Below, piece by piece: positions 44,663-54,426 of a stretch of DNA of 64,000 nucleotides. The notes under the pieces were generated by a model. The model saw nothing but the letters and a program-made list of their open reading frames with translations, did no database searches and was not told the origin of the DNA. The DNA comes from Pseudomonas oryzicola. GTDB taxonomy: Bacteria > Pseudomonadota > Gammaproteobacteria > Pseudomonadales > Pseudomonadaceae. Numbering within the stretch: position 1 is the stretch's first letter; each line of letters opens with the position of its first letter. Both the position numbers and the translations under genes were made by a program. The stretch is taken from NCBI RefSeq assembly GCF_014269185.2, contig NZ_JABWRZ020000005.1, positions 74,607 through 138,606 of the forward strand, given 5' to 3'.

Positions 44663-45256
44663 ATGGTTGAACGTAAGGCGTCCGTCGAGCGCAACACCCT
44701 GGAAACCCAGGTCAAGTGCTCGATCAACCTCGATGGCAGCGGCAAGGCCCGATTCGATATCGGTGTGCCTTTCCTTGAACACATGCTGGACCAGATCGCC
44801 CGCCATGGGCTGATCGATCTGGATATCGAGTGCAAGGGTGACACGCATATCGACGATCACCATACCGTCGAAGACGTCGGTATCACCCTGGGCATGGCAT
44901 TCGCCCAGGCCATCGGTGACAAGAAGGGTATCTTCCGCTACGGCCACGCCTACGTGCCGCTGGACGAAGCGCTGTCGCGCGTGGTCATCGACTTTTCCGG
45001 TCGCCCGGGCCTGCAGATGCATGTGCCTTACACCCGCGCCACGGTCGGTGGCTTCGATGTCGACCTGTTCCAGGAGTTCTTCCAGGGCTTCGTCAACCAC
45101 GCTCTGGTGACCCTGCACATCGACAACCTGCGTGGCCACAACACCCATCACCAGATCGAAACCGTGTTCAAGGCATTTGGCCGCGCCCTGCGCATGGCCA
45201 TCACCCTCGACGAGCGCATGGCCGGGCAGATGCCTTCCACCAAAGGGTGCCTGTAA
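44663..45256 (+). CDS. hisB: Imidazoleglycerol-phosphate dehydratase
   Basis: Sixth step of histidine synthesis, dehydrating IGP to imidazole-acetol phosphate with Mn. The 197-residue monofunctional enzyme has the two metal motifs [16 protein letters not shown] and [15 protein letters not shown] and the start [20 protein letters not shown]. An in-frame start exists at 44624, but GGAG before 44663 and family length favour the latter. The hisH ATG follows directly on its stop codon. Confidence 0.97.
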   Translation: MVERKASVERNTLETQVKCSINLDGSGKARFDIGVPFLEHMLDQIARHGLIDLDIECKGDTHIDDHHTVEDVGITLGMAFAQAIGDKKGIFRYGHAYVPLDEALSRVVIDFSGRPGLQMHVPYTRATVGGFDVDLFQEFFQGFVNHALVTLHIDNLRGHNTHHQIETVFKAFGRALRMAITLDERMAGQMPSTKGCL

Positions 45257-45895
45257 ATGCAGACGGTAGCCGTAATCGACTATGGCATGGGCAACCTGCA
45301 CTCGGTGGCCAAGGCGCTCGAGCATGTAGGTGCCGGCAAGGTACTGGTCACCAGCGACGCTGCGGTCATCCGCGAGGCCGACCGCGTGGTGTTCCCGGGT
45401 GTGGGTGCGATTCGCGACTGCATGGCTGAAATCCGTCGCCTGGGCTTCGACAGCCTGGTACGCGAAGTCAGCCAGGACCGCCCGTTCCTGGGTATCTGCG
45501 TAGGTATGCAGGCCCTGCTGGAGCACAGCGAAGAAAACGACGGTGTCGACTGCATCGGCCTGTTCCCTGGCCAGGTGCGCTTCTTCGGCAAGGACCTCAA
45601 GGAAGACGGCGAGCACCTGAAGGTGCCACACATGGGCTGGAACGAGGTCGGCCAGACCAACCACCACCCGCTGTGGCATGACATCCCCGACCGTGCGCGC
45701 TTCTATTTCGTGCACAGCTACTACATCGATGCCGGCAAGCCGGCCCAGGTGGTCGGTCGCGGCCATTACGGCGTCGACTTCGCCGCGGCGCTGGCCGATG
45801 GCTCGCGCTTTGCCGTGCAGTTCCACCCGGAGAAGAGCCATACCCATGGCCTGCAGCTGCTGCAAAACTTCGTCGCCTGGGACGGGCGCTGGTAA
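45257..45895 (+). CDS. hisH: HisH, glutamine amidotransferase subunit of IGP synthase
   Basis: Supplies ammonia to HisF. The 212-residue class-I amidotransferase has the nucleophile Cys in [17 protein letters not shown] and the His-Glu pair in [18 protein letters not shown]. It begins immediately after the hisB stop (TAAATG) and ends immediately before the DUF2164 gene in the same way, so translation is probably coupled. Confidence 0.97.
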   Translation: MQTVAVIDYGMGNLHSVAKALEHVGAGKVLVTSDAAVIREADRVVFPGVGAIRDCMAEIRRLGFDSLVREVSQDRPFLGICVGMQALLEHSEENDGVDCIGLFPGQVRFFGKDLKEDGEHLKVPHMGWNEVGQTNHHPLWHDIPDRARFYFVHSYYIDAGKPAQVVGRGHYGVDFAAALADGSRFAVQFHPEKSHTHGLQLLQNFVAWDGRW

Positions 45896-46156
45896 ATGAG
45901 CAGATCGAAGACCAAGGCCCCAGTCATCACCCTGGCCCCCGAGCAGGAGCGCGCCGCGCTCGACACGCTCAAGCGCTTCCTCGAAGACCGCTTCGAGTTG
46001 ACGTTGGGCTCGTTCGAGGTGGCCGAGGTCCTCGATGTGTTCAGCAAGGAAATTGCACCCCATTACTACAACAGGGCGATTGCCGATGTTCAGCTGCACC
46101 TCAAGGAGCGGTTCGACAGCATCGAAAGCGATCTGTGGGCGCTCGAGAAGCCCTGA
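45896..46156 (+). CDS. DUF2164 protein within the his operon
   Basis: An 86-residue soluble, helical protein starting MSRSKTKAPVITLAPEQERA, with the family core FEVAEVLDVFSKEIAPHYYN. It has no known function. It sits between hisH and hisA, a Pseudomonas arrangement, starting one base after the hisH stop codon and ending 27 bp before hisA. Confidence 0.88.
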   Translation: MSRSKTKAPVITLAPEQERAALDTLKRFLEDRFELTLGSFEVAEVLDVFSKEIAPHYYNRAIADVQLHLKERFDSIESDLWALEKP

Positions 46157-46183
46157 AACCCCAAGAACAGACAGGTTCCCAAG

Positions 46184-46921
46184 ATGCTGATTATCCCCGC
46201 TATCGATCTGAAGGACGGCGCCTGCGTGCGCCTGCGCCAGGGCCGCATGGAAGACTCCACGGTATTTTCCGACGACCCGGTGAGCATGGCCGCCAAGTGG
46301 GTCGAGGGTGGCTGCCGCCGCCTGCACCTGGTTGACCTCAACGGCGCCTTCGAAGGCCAGCCGGTCAACGGTGAAGTGGTTACCGCCATTGCCAAGCGCT
46401 ACCCGACCCTGCCGATCCAGATCGGTGGTGGCATCCGCTCGCTGGAAACCATCGAGCACTACGTCAAGGCCGGCGTCAGCTACGTGATCATCGGCACCAA
46501 GGCGGTCAAGCAGCCTGAGTTCGTTGCCGAAGCGTGCAAGGCCTTCCCGGGCAAGGTCATCGTTGGCCTGGACGCCAAGGACGGCTTCGTCGCCACCGAC
46601 GGCTGGGCCGAAGTCAGCTCGGTGCAGGTCATCGACCTGGCCAAGCGTTTCGAGGCCGATGGCGTCTCGGCGATCGTCTACACCGACATCGCCAAGGACG
46701 GCATGATGCAGGGCTGCAACGTGCCCTTCACCAAGGCACTGGCAGAAGCCACCGCGATCCCGGTGATCGCCTCGGGCGGCATCCACAACCTGGGCGACAT
46801 CAAGGCCCTGCTGGACGCCAAGGCCCCGGGCATCATCGGCGCCATCACCGGCCGTGCCATCTACGAAGGCACCCTCGATGTTGCCGAGGCCCAGGCCTTC
46901 TGCGACAACTACCAAGGCTGA
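46184..46921 (+). CDS. hisA: HisA, ProFAR isomerase
   Basis: A (beta-alpha)8-barrel isomerase of histidine synthesis, 245 residues, starting [20 protein letters not shown] with catalytic Asp8, the phosphate-binding GGGIRS and the second catalytic Asp in [12 protein letters not shown]. The last phosphate loop is [12 protein letters not shown]. The gene leads into hisF 10 bp on. Confidence 0.97.
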   Translation: MLIIPAIDLKDGACVRLRQGRMEDSTVFSDDPVSMAAKWVEGGCRRLHLVDLNGAFEGQPVNGEVVTAIAKRYPTLPIQIGGGIRSLETIEHYVKAGVSYVIIGTKAVKQPEFVAEACKAFPGKVIVGLDAKDGFVATDGWAEVSSVQVIDLAKRFEADGVSAIVYTDIAKDGMMQGCNVPFTKALAEATAIPVIASGGIHNLGDIKALLDAKAPGIIGAITGRAIYEGTLDVAEAQAFCDNYQG

Positions 46922-46931
46922 GGACTGAACC

Positions 46932-47702
46932 ATGGCACTGGCCAAGCGCATCATCCCTTGCCTGGACGTGGACAACGGCCGGGTGGTCAAGGGCGTCAAG
47001 TTCGAGAACATCCGTGATGCCGGCGACCCGGTGGAAATCGCCCGGCGCTACGACGAGCAAGGTGCCGATGAAATCACCTTCCTCGACATCACCGCCAGCG
47101 TCGATGGCCGCGACACCACCCTGCATACCGTCGAACGCATGGCCAGCCAGGTATTCATCCCGCTGACCGTGGGCGGTGGCGTGCGCACCGTGCAGGACAT
47201 CCGCAACCTGCTCAATGCCGGTGCCGACAAGGTCTCGATCAACACGGCCGCGGTGTTCAACCCGGAGTTCGTCGGCGAGGCGGCGGACCGTTTCGGTTCG
47301 CAGTGCATCGTCGTCGCCATCGATGCCAAGAAAGTGTCCGGGCCGGGTGAAGCACCGCGCTGGGAAATCTTCACCCATGGCGGGCGCAAGCCGACCGGGC
47401 TGGACGCGGTGGAGTGGGCGAAGAAGATGGAAGGCCTGGGGGCTGGCGAGATCCTGCTGACCAGCATGGACCAGGACGGCATGAAGAGCGGCTTCGACCT
47501 GGGCGTTACCCGCGCGATCAGCGATGCGCTGGGTATTCCGGTGATTGCGTCGGGGGGGGTGGGTAACCTGCAGCACCTGGCTGACGGCATTCTGGAAGGG
47601 CATGCCAGTGCGGTGCTGGCGGCCAGCATCTTCCACTTCGGTGAGTACACAGTGCCGGAAGCCAAGGCCTATATGGCTTCGCGCGGCATCGTCGTTCGCT
47701 GA
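46932..47702 (+). CDS. hisF: HisF, cyclase subunit of IGP synthase
   Basis: A (beta-alpha)8-barrel cyclase of 256 residues that uses HisH-derived ammonia to make IGP and AICAR. The starting [20 protein letters not shown] includes catalytic Asp11. [28 protein letters not shown] (second catalytic Asp) and [12 protein letters not shown] are the other family loops. It is the last gene of the his cluster and is followed by a REPIN. Confidence 0.97.
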   Translation: MALAKRIIPCLDVDNGRVVKGVKFENIRDAGDPVEIARRYDEQGADEITFLDITASVDGRDTTLHTVERMASQVFIPLTVGGGVRTVQDIRNLLNAGADKVSINTAAVFNPEFVGEAADRFGSQCIVVAIDAKKVSGPGEAPRWEIFTHGGRKPTGLDAVEWAKKMEGLGAGEILLTSMDQDGMKSGFDLGVTRAISDALGIPVIASGGVGNLQHLADGILEGHASAVLAASIFHFGEYTVPEAKAYMASRGIVVR

Positions 47703-47711
47703 AATAGTCAT

Positions 47712-47831
47712 TGGGGCTGCTTTGCAGCCCATCGCGGCTGAAGCCGCTCCTACAGGGATCGTGCAAATTTCCAGGCTTGCGCGGTCCCTGTAGGAGCGGC
47801 TTCAGCCGCGATGGGCCGCAAGGCGGCCCCA
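47712..47831. repeat. REPIN plus hairpin between hisF and choV
   Basis: ATCGCGGCTGAAGCCGCTCC (47731) and its inverse GGAGCGGCTTCAGCCGCGAT (47793) are perfect inverted copies with outer GGGC-type flanks, and GGGCCGC/GCGGCCC (47813-47829) adds a 7-bp stem. It probably ends transcription of both convergent operons. Confidence 0.75.
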
Positions 47832-47837
47832 ATTGCA

Positions 47838-49016
47838 TCACCCGTGGTTCTTGCCGAGCAAGGCATGGTAAAGCTCGGTATCCCCAAGAATCCCAACCAC
47901 CTTGTCGTTGTCCTGCAACACCAGCTTGTTGCCGGTCTGATAACGAATCTGTAGCGCCTCGCGCATTCCGATATCGGCATTGACCAATGTTGGGCGGCGG
48001 CCCAGCAGCTCCACATCCTGCCCGGGTGCCCAGTTCTGCAGGTCAAGCCCGTTCTGCCCTTGGCGTGCACGCTTGATCGAGCCACCTTCGCCAAGGTCCA
48101 GCCACGAGTCGATGCCAGGATCGATGCACACCGAGCCGTTGACCCGCTTGCACTTGTCCAGGCTGCGCATCAGGCTGCGGCCGCACAACACGTTTAGCGG
48201 GTTGGTATGGGCGACGAAGGTCCGCACATATTCATCGGCCGGGTTCAGCACGATTTCTTCCGGCTTGCTGTACTGGATGATTCGCCCGTCCTTCATGATC
48301 GCGATGCGGCTACCCAGCTTCAACGCCTCGTCCAGGTCGTGGCTGACGAACACGATGGTCTTGCTCAGCTTCGCCTGCAGGCCCAGCAACTCATCTTGCA
48401 GGCCTTGGCGAATCAGCGGGTCGAGTGCCGAGAACGGTTCGTCCATCAGCAGGATGTCGGCATCCATCGCCAACGCCCGGGCCAGGCCCACGCGCTGCTG
48501 CATGCCGCCAGACAGTTCGTCCGGTTTCTTGTTGCGCCACTGGGTCAGGCCCACCAGTTCGAGTTTCTCGTCAACCAGCTTGCGCCGTTCCTTTTCAGGG
48601 CGGCCCTGCATTTCCAGGCCAAAGCTGATGTTCTCGCGCACTGTCAGCCAGGGCATCAGGGCGAACTTCTGGAACACCATGGCAATGCGCTTGGTGCGCA
48701 TCATCTTCAGCTCGGCCGGGGTGCAGTGGGCAATGTCGATGTGTTTGCCTTCGTGCTCGACGAACAGCTTGCCGCGGCTGACGGTGTTGAGGCCGTTGAT
48801 GCAGCGCAGCAGGCTCGACTTGCCGGAGCCGGACAAGCCCATCAGTACGCAGATCTCGCCCTTCTGGATGTCCAGGTTGGCCTTCTCGACACCCACCACC
48901 AGGCCGGTTTCCTTGAGGATCTGCTCGCGGGTCTTGCCTTGGTCGAGCAGCGCCAGCGCCTCGCGCGGCTTGCTGGAGAAGATGACGTCGACGTCTTCGA
49001 ATCGAATGATGCTCAT
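47838..49016 (-). CDS. choV: ChoV, ATP-binding protein of the choline/betaine ABC transporter
   Basis: A ProV-type ATPase of 392 residues: Walker A GLSGSGKSS, signature LSGGMQQRVGLARALA, Walker B ILLMDEPFSALDPL, and the characteristic N-terminal extension (ALLDQGKTREQILKETG). A C-terminal CBS-like region (about 290-390) is present. With ChoW and ChoX it forms a quaternary-amine importer (called CbcXWV in P. aeruginosa). The ATG overlaps the choW stop by 4 nt. Confidence 0.93.
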   Translation of the reverse strand: MSIIRFEDVDVIFSSKPREALALLDQGKTREQILKETGLVVGVEKANLDIQKGEICVLMGLSGSGKSSLLRCINGLNTVSRGKLFVEHEGKHIDIAHCTPAELKMMRTKRIAMVFQKFALMPWLTVRENISFGLEMQGRPEKERRKLVDEKLELVGLTQWRNKKPDELSGGMQQRVGLARALAMDADILLMDEPFSALDPLIRQGLQDELLGLQAKLSKTIVFVSHDLDEALKLGSRIAIMKDGRIIQYSKPEEIVLNPADEYVRTFVAHTNPLNVLCGRSLMRSLDKCKRVNGSVCIDPGIDSWLDLGEGGSIKRARQGQNGLDLQNWAPGQDVELLGRRPTLVNADIGMREALQIRYQTGNKLVLQDNDKVVGILGDTELYHALLGKNHG

Positions 49017-49858
49017 GCTTCACCCCTTACCGGCAGGTCCGGTTGCTTGCAGATACGGTCGAGCATGATCGCCAGCAGCACGATCGCCAGGCCCGCTTCG
49101 AAGCCCAGGGAGATATCAGCGGTGTTCAGTGCGTTGACCACAGGTTTGCCCAGGCCGTCGGCGCCGACCAGGGCGGCAATCACCACCATCGACAGCGACA
49201 GCATGATGCACTGGGTTACGCCGGCGGCGATGCTCGGCATCGCGTGCGGCAGTTCGATACGGGTGAGCAGCTGGCGGCGCGAGCAGCCAAACGCCTTGCC
49301 GGCGTCCATCAGCTCCTGCGGCACGTCGCAGATGCCCAGGTAGGTGAGGCGGATCGGTGCGGCGATGGCGAACACCACGGTCGAGATCAGCCCCGGCACC
49401 ACGCCCAGGCCGAACAGGGTCAGGGTGGGTATCAGGTAGACGAAGGTGGGTACCGTCTGCATCAGGTCGAGTACCGGACGCATGGCGGTGTAGAACATCG
49501 GCTTGTGCGCGGCGACGATGCCCAGCGGCACGCCGATGGCCACGCACACCACTGTGGCGAAGGTGACCTGCGCCAGGGTTTCCATGGTTTCCTGCCAGTA
49601 GCCCAGGTTGAGGATCAGCAGGAACGACAGGGCAACGAATGCGGTCAGCGCCCATTTGCGCTGGATCAGGTGCGCCAGGGCGGCGAACAGGGCGATTAGA
49701 ACGAACGGGTTGAACCAGGTCAGGGCACTGGTGACGCCATGGATCATGAATTCCAGGCCTTGCGCGATGGCGTCGAAGTAACTCGCGCCGTTCTGGGTCA
49801 GCCATTCGACGAACGACGCGATGTACTGCCCCAGGGGTATTTTCTGATCGATAAGCAT
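49013..49858 (-). CDS. choW: ChoW, permease of the choline/betaine ABC transporter
   Basis: An inner-membrane permease of 281 residues, OpuAB/ProW type, with about six helices and the EAA motif DAGKAFGCSRRQLLTRIELP. It starts MLIDQKIPLGQYIASFVEWL. It overlaps choV by 4 nt and follows choX after 84 bp that contain a GGGCAG/CTGCCC hairpin (about 49897-49914). That hairpin may let more binding protein be made than permease. Confidence 0.93.
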   Translation of the reverse strand: MLIDQKIPLGQYIASFVEWLTQNGASYFDAIAQGLEFMIHGVTSALTWFNPFVLIALFAALAHLIQRKWALTAFVALSFLLILNLGYWQETMETLAQVTFATVVCVAIGVPLGIVAAHKPMFYTAMRPVLDLMQTVPTFVYLIPTLTLFGLGVVPGLISTVVFAIAAPIRLTYLGICDVPQELMDAGKAFGCSRRQLLTRIELPHAMPSIAAGVTQCIMLSLSMVVIAALVGADGLGKPVVNALNTADISLGFEAGLAIVLLAIMLDRICKQPDLPVRGEA

Positions 49859-49942
49859 GATAGCGAGCTTCCACCTGCATAGATTGAACTCAACCCAGGG
49901 CAGACACGATCCTGCCCCGGGGTAGCGCTATTGCATATTTCG

Positions 49943-50890
49943 TTATTGCGTCAGCTTGGCCTTGGCCGCCTCGAGGCCTGGCTTGCCGTCCACGGTAGTC
50001 ACGCCGGCCAGCCAGGCTTCCAGCTTGCCAGGGTTCTCCTTGAGCCACTTCCTGGCGGCCGCCTCGGGTTTCATCTTGTCGTCCAGGACATAGCCCATCA
50101 TGGTGCTTTCATCCTTGAGCTCGAACGACAGGTTCTTCAACAGCTGGCCAACGTTGCTGCATTCCTGCACATAGCCCTTGCGGGTGTTGGTCAACACGGT
50201 CGCCTTGCCAAAGTCGGGGCCGAAGAACTCGTCCCCGCCGGTCAGGTACTGCATCTTGAAGCGCGTGTTCATCGGGTGCGGTTCCCAACCGAGGAATACG
50301 ATGGCCTCGCCGCGCTTCTGCGCACGGTCGACCTGCGACAGCATGCCGGCCTCGCTGGACTGCACGATCTTGAAGCCGGCGTCCTTCAGGCCGAAGGCGT
50401 TCTTGTCGATCATGCTCTGGATGGTGCGGTTGCCATCGTTGCCGGGCTCGATGCCGTAGATCTTGCTGTCCAGTTCCTTCTTGAACTTGGGAATGTCGCT
50501 GAAATCCTTCAGCCCCTTGTCATACAGCGCCTGGGGCACGGCCAGGGTGTACTTGGCGTTCTCCAGGTTGGCGCGCACGGTTTCTACAGTGCCGGCGTCG
50601 CGATATTGCTTGATGTCGTTCTCCATGGTCGGCATCCAGTTGCCGAGAAACACATCCAGGTCCTTGCCGGTGGCCAGCGACTTGTAGGTCACCGGTACCG
50701 AGATCATGGTGGTGTGAGCCTTGTAGCCCAAGGCCTCGAGCACAACGCTGGTGGTCGCGGTGGTGACCGTGATATCGGTCCAGCCGACGTCCGAGAAGCG
50801 TACTGTCTGACACTGCTCGGGCTCGGCGGCCTGGGCCAGCAAGGGTGCGGACAGCAACGCAGCCAGCAACAGCGATGGTGAACCTTTCAT
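49943..50890 (-). CDS. choX: ChoX, choline-binding periplasmic protein
   Basis: A 315-residue OpuAC-family binding protein with signal peptide MKGSPSLLLAALLSAPLLAQA. The mature protein holds CQTVRFSDVGWTDITVTTAT, where the aromatic cage for trimethylammonium begins, then LDVFLGNWMPTMEND and VFLGWEPHPMNTRFKMQYL. AGGAG lies 8 nt upstream of the ATG. The gene is induced by GbdR with choline or betaine in relatives. A 21-bp-spaced tandem repeat upstream (51044-51081) is a candidate activator site. Confidence 0.93.
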   Translation of the reverse strand: MKGSPSLLLAALLSAPLLAQAAEPEQCQTVRFSDVGWTDITVTTATTSVVLEALGYKAHTTMISVPVTYKSLATGKDLDVFLGNWMPTMENDIKQYRDAGTVETVRANLENAKYTLAVPQALYDKGLKDFSDIPKFKKELDSKIYGIEPGNDGNRTIQSMIDKNAFGLKDAGFKIVQSSEAGMLSQVDRAQKRGEAIVFLGWEPHPMNTRFKMQYLTGGDEFFGPDFGKATVLTNTRKGYVQECSNVGQLLKNLSFELKDESTMMGYVLDDKMKPEAAARKWLKENPGKLEAWLAGVTTVDGKPGLEAAKAKLTQ

Positions 50891-51043
50891 GGATGGACTC
50901 CTGTGGATTTGTCTTCGGGTTCGCGTGGGTCGCCGGGCTTTCTCAGGGTCCGGTCGACCAGGCCTGCAGAGGGCAGGATGCGTGGCCGTGCTTTACGAGT
51001 CGCTTTCGATAATCCTCCAGCGCCGGGCAATCGCCTACTGGTA

Positions 51044-51081
51044 GGGTCGTAACCAGTACGGAACGGGTCGTATCCAGTACA
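51044..51081 (-). promoter_or_regulatory. Tandem 21-bp-phased operator upstream of choX
   Basis: GGGTCGTAACCAGTAC and GGGTCGTATCCAGTAC differ at one base and start 21 bp apart (51044 and 51065), two helical turns, as expected for an AraC-family activator such as GbdR. An overlapping inverted TACTGG/CCAGTA is also present (51036-51058). The site is about 155 bp from choX and 260 bp from sdaA, and either could be its target. Confidence 0.5.
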
Positions 51082-51343
51082 GGCGATGTCGCTTATGGAT
51101 TTTTCCATCCCCCTGGGCGCATTTTTGCGTCACCACGGCGCCCTAAAACGGCGTGGCAAGGTTGGCTCCCCATGCAAAAACAGCGCGGCGCTGCTGGACA
51201 AAAGTACGTCGGTTGCAGACGGCGAGGGGCACGGCAAAAGCCCGATGATGCCTGCATTCAAGGCGGCTCGCTGCTTCAGCCTAGCAGCTGCTGCACCCTG
51301 CGCATGGCGCGCAGAGACAAGCCCATCAAGAGGTGATTCGACA

Positions 51344-52720
51344 ATGGCCATCAGCGTGTTCGACCTGTTCAAGATCGGTGTCGGGCCTTCCAGCTCCCAC
51401 ACCGTCGGCCCCATGCGTGCTGGCGCCCTGTTCGTCCAGGGCCTGCGCGAACGCGGCGAGCTGGAGCGTGTGAAGCGGATCGAGGTGCGCCTGTATGGCT
51501 CGCTGTCGGCCACCGGGGTCGGCCACGGCACCGACAACGCCACCATCATGGGCCTGATGGGCGAATGGCCTGACGCCATTGATCCGACCCAGATCGCGCC
51601 GCGTATCGCCGACCTGCGGGAAACCCGCACGCTACTGCTGGACAACCGCCTGCCCATCGAGTTCGTCTGGGCCCGCGACATGCTGCTGCTGGACGAGAAC
51701 CTTCCGTACCACCCCAATGCCATGACCCTGATTGCCGAAGGCGAGCAGGGCGAGCTGCACCGCGACACCTACTACTCGGTGGGTGGCGGCTTCGTGGTCG
51801 ATGCCGCCCAGGCCGCCAGCGGCGTGCTGGACGCCGACCAGACGGAGCTGCCATACGACTTCAACAGCGCTGCCGAACTGCTGCGTCTGTGCAAGCAAAA
51901 CGACCTCAGCGTGTCGCAATTGATGATGGCCAACGAGAAGGTCTGGCGTAGCGAGGAAGAGATTCGCGCTGGCCTGCACAAGCTCTGGGAGGCCATGCAG
52001 GAATGTGTAAACAACGGCTTGAAATACGAAGGCACGTTGCCTGGCGGCCTTAATGTGCGCCGCCGCGCTGCCAAGCTGCACCGCAATCTGCAGGAGATCG
52101 GCAAGCCCAATGTGATCGGCTCGACCATGAGCGCCATGGAATGGGTCAACCTGTTCGCCCTGGCGGTCAACGAAGAGAACGCCGCTGGCGGGCGCATGGT
52201 CACTGCACCGACCAACGGTGCCGCCGGCATCATTCCTGCGGTGCTGCATTACTACATGCGCTTCAGCGATGCGGTGAACGAGTCCAGTGTGGTCGACTTC
52301 TTCCTCGCCGCTGCGGCGGTGGGCATCCTGTGCAAGAAGAACGCGTCGATTTCCGGTGCCGAGGTTGGCTGCCAGGGTGAAGTCGGTTCGGCCTGTGCCA
52401 TGGCCGCTGCCGGGTTGGCCGAAGTGCTGGGTGCTACGCCGCCGCAGGTGGAGAACGCCGCTGAAATCGCCTTGGAACACAACCTCGGCCTGACCTGCGA
52501 CCCAGTTGGCGGTCTGGTCCAGGTGCCGTGCATCGAGCGCAACGCAATTGCTGCGGTAAAAGCCATCAACGCGGTGCAGATGGCCTTGCGTGGTGACGGC
52601 GAGCACTTCATTTCCCTCGACCAGGTGATCCGCACCATGCGGGACACCGGGGCCGACATGCACGACAAATATAAAGAGACCTCGCGCGGTGGCCTGGCGG
52701 TCAGCGCCATTGAATGCTGA
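51344..52720 (+). CDS. sdaA: L-serine dehydratase (deaminase), iron-sulphur type
   Basis: Converts L-serine to pyruvate and ammonia with a 4Fe-4S cluster. The 458-residue single-chain enzyme starts [20 protein letters not shown], where the GPSSSHT loop is diagnostic. Cluster cysteines lie in [27 protein letters not shown] and [22 protein letters not shown] is 11 nt upstream of the ATG at 51344; the frame is open for 250 bp before it, but that region is not family-like. It completes the betaine-to-glycine-to-serine-to-pyruvate route of this neighbourhood. Confidence 0.96.
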   Translation: MAISVFDLFKIGVGPSSSHTVGPMRAGALFVQGLRERGELERVKRIEVRLYGSLSATGVGHGTDNATIMGLMGEWPDAIDPTQIAPRIADLRETRTLLLDNRLPIEFVWARDMLLLDENLPYHPNAMTLIAEGEQGELHRDTYYSVGGGFVVDAAQAASGVLDADQTELPYDFNSAAELLRLCKQNDLSVSQLMMANEKVWRSEEEIRAGLHKLWEAMQECVNNGLKYEGTLPGGLNVRRRAAKLHRNLQEIGKPNVIGSTMSAMEWVNLFALAVNEENAAGGRMVTAPTNGAAGIIPAVLHYYMRFSDAVNESSVVDFFLAAAAVGILCKKNASISGAEVGCQGEVGSACAMAAAGLAEVLGATPPQVENAAEIALEHNLGLTCDPVGGLVQVPCIERNAIAAVKAINAVQMALRGDGEHFISLDQVIRTMRDTGADMHDKYKETSRGGLAVSAIEC

Positions 52721-53199
52721 GTCTTTGAGCTCCCTCAAGGGCCTCATCGCGGATGAATCCGCTCCTGCAGGGTCATGCATTCCTTGTAGGAGCGGATTCA
52801 TCCGCGATGGGGCCCTTGAACGTTTCAAGTGCGCCGCGCCCTGTTTCAGTGCGTGGTCTAAGCTGTCCGATCGTCGGGTGTCGCTATCAGTACGAGCATT
52901 GTCGGTGACACTCAATAGTGTCGTTTCTGGGCAACCAACGCTGCGCGTGTCACCAAATTGCTCAGTCGTTACCCGCAAGGCGCTAGCACGGCGGTTTGCA
53001 AATACTTGCCCACTCGATCGAAGCACCTGATTTGCCGAATAAAGGCGTCGTTTTCAGGTTTTTTTGGATGGCCGTTCAATTTCCGGCACGGCCTTTGCGT
53101 TGAGATTGAAACAAGCCCCTTGCACCTGAGGCGGGGGTAATAACAAGAAATGAATGCCCGCCTGAGGCATACCCTGCATTTGTGTGAGGAGAAATCGCG
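52721..53199. other. 479-bp region between sdaA and gbdR
   Basis: No gene seen. The first 100 bp hold a REPIN (52737-52818). The remainder is the gbdR upstream region, ending with the ribosome site GAGGAG; its T-rich part around 53055-53065 lacks a stem for termination. Confidence 0.5.
52737..52818. repeat. REPIN downstream of sdaA
   Basis: CCTCATCGCGGATGAATCCG-CTCCT and the inverse AGGAGCGGATTCATCCGCGA enclose about 25 bp, with outer AGGGCC/GGCCCTT arms extending the stem. Confidence 0.78.
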
Positions 53200-54306
53200 A
53201 TGACGTCCTACACCTCCGGGAATCCAACCCAGAACCGCACAGCACCCCAGTCCATCGGGTTTCTTCTATTGGACAACTTCACCCTGATTTCGCTGGCCTC
53301 GGCGGTCGAGCCGTTGCGCATGGCCAACCAGTTGTCCGGTCGCGAGCTGTACCGCTGGCACACCCTGACCGTCGACGGCGGCCAGGTGTGGGCCAGCGAC
53401 GGCCTGCAGATCACCCCGGACGCGGCCATGCACAGCGCCCCACCGATGGACACCGTCATCGTCTGCGGTGGCGTGGGCATCCAGCGCACCGTTACCCGTG
53501 AGCACGTCACCTGGCTGCAGGCCCAGGCCCGCCAGTCGCGCCGCCTGGGTGCGGTGTGCACCGGCAGCTGGGCACTGGCCTGCGCCGGCCTGCTCGACGG
53601 CTTCGATTGCAGCGTGCATTGGGAATGCCTGGCGGCCATGCAGGAAGCCTACCCGCGGGTGAACATGAGCACTCGCCTGTTCACCCTGGACCGTAACCGC
53701 TTCACCAGCTCTGGCGGCACTGCGCCGTTGGACATGATGCTGCACCTGATCAGTCGCGACCATGGGCGCGAGCTGTCGGCGGCGATCTCGGAGATGTTCG
53801 TCTACGAGCGTATTCGCAACGAACAGGACCACCAGCGCGTGCCGCTCAAGCACATGCTCGGCACCAACCAGCCGAAGCTGCAGGAAATCGTCGCGTTGAT
53901 GGAGGCCAACCTCGAAGAGCCGATCGACCTGGACGAACTGGCGGTGTACGTATCGGTATCGCGCCGGCAGCTCGAGCGCCTGTTCCAGAAGTACCTGCAC
54001 TGTTCGCCGTCGCGCTACTACCTGAAGCTGCGCCTGATCCGCGCCCGGCAGCTGCTGAAGCAGACGCCGATGTCGATCATCGAAGTGGCGTCGGTGTGCG
54101 GCTTCGTGTCTACCCCGCACTTCTCCAAGTGCTACCGCGAGTATTTCGGCATTCCGCCGCGTGACGAGCGTGTGGGCTCCAACACCGCGCAGCAGGTGGC
54201 CATGATGCCGATCCCGCAGGCCATGACCTTGTCGCCGCACAGCGGGCCGATGGCTGCCCTGAGCCAGGCGCGCAACGAGTCGACCTTTGCCAGTGTAAGG
54301 CTCTGA
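53200..54306 (+). CDS. gbdR: GbdR, AraC-family activator of betaine/dimethylglycine catabolism
   Basis: A 368-residue regulator with an N-terminal DJ-1/PfpI-like (GATase1) sensor domain (about 15-200; SIGFLLLDNFTLISLASAVE, GAVCTGSWALACAGLLDG) and a C-terminal AraC double helix-turn-helix (about 220-320; LDELAVYVSVSRRQLERLFQ and IIEVASVCGFVSTPHFSKCY). In P. aeruginosa GbdR senses glycine betaine and dimethylglycine and switches on choline uptake, betaine, dimethylglycine and sarcosine genes; many of those targets surround it here. The sequence and context make this assignment strong. Confidence 0.93.
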   Translation: MTSYTSGNPTQNRTAPQSIGFLLLDNFTLISLASAVEPLRMANQLSGRELYRWHTLTVDGGQVWASDGLQITPDAAMHSAPPMDTVIVCGGVGIQRTVTREHVTWLQAQARQSRRLGAVCTGSWALACAGLLDGFDCSVHWECLAAMQEAYPRVNMSTRLFTLDRNRFTSSGGTAPLDMMLHLISRDHGRELSAAISEMFVYERIRNEQDHQRVPLKHMLGTNQPKLQEIVALMEANLEEPIDLDELAVYVSVSRRQLERLFQKYLHCSPSRYYLKLRLIRARQLLKQTPMSIIEVASVCGFVSTPHFSKCYREYFGIPPRDERVGSNTAQQVAMMPIPQAMTLSPHSGPMAALSQARNESTFASVRL

Positions 54307-54310
54307 AACG

Positions 54311-54414
54311 GCACTGGCCCCTTCGCGGATAAATCCGCTCCCACAGGTACTGCACTGCTTTCAAGTTCAGTGCAGTACCTGTGGGAGCGGATTTATCCGC
54401 GAAGAGGCCAGTGC
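54311..54414. repeat. Near-perfect 47-bp inverted repeat (REPIN) after gbdR
   Basis: Arms 54311-54357 and 54368-54414 are reverse complements over 47 bp with one mismatch and a 10-nt loop. The core of each arm is the REP consensus (TTCGCGGATAAATCCGCTCC). This is the longest perfect REPIN stem in the window. Confidence 0.88.
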
Positions 54415-54426
54415 AGGAAGGTTCGG

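Noticed and set aside
44555..47011. 818-codon minus-strand frame covering the his genes
   Set aside because: Runs opposite hisB, hisH, DUF2164 and hisA, all of which are recognisable; typical high-GC mirror frame.
51086..51343. N-terminal extension of SdaA by 86 residues
   Set aside because: The frame stays open but the translation is not family-like, and the ATG at 51344 begins exactly at the conserved SdaA N-terminus with a ribosome site.
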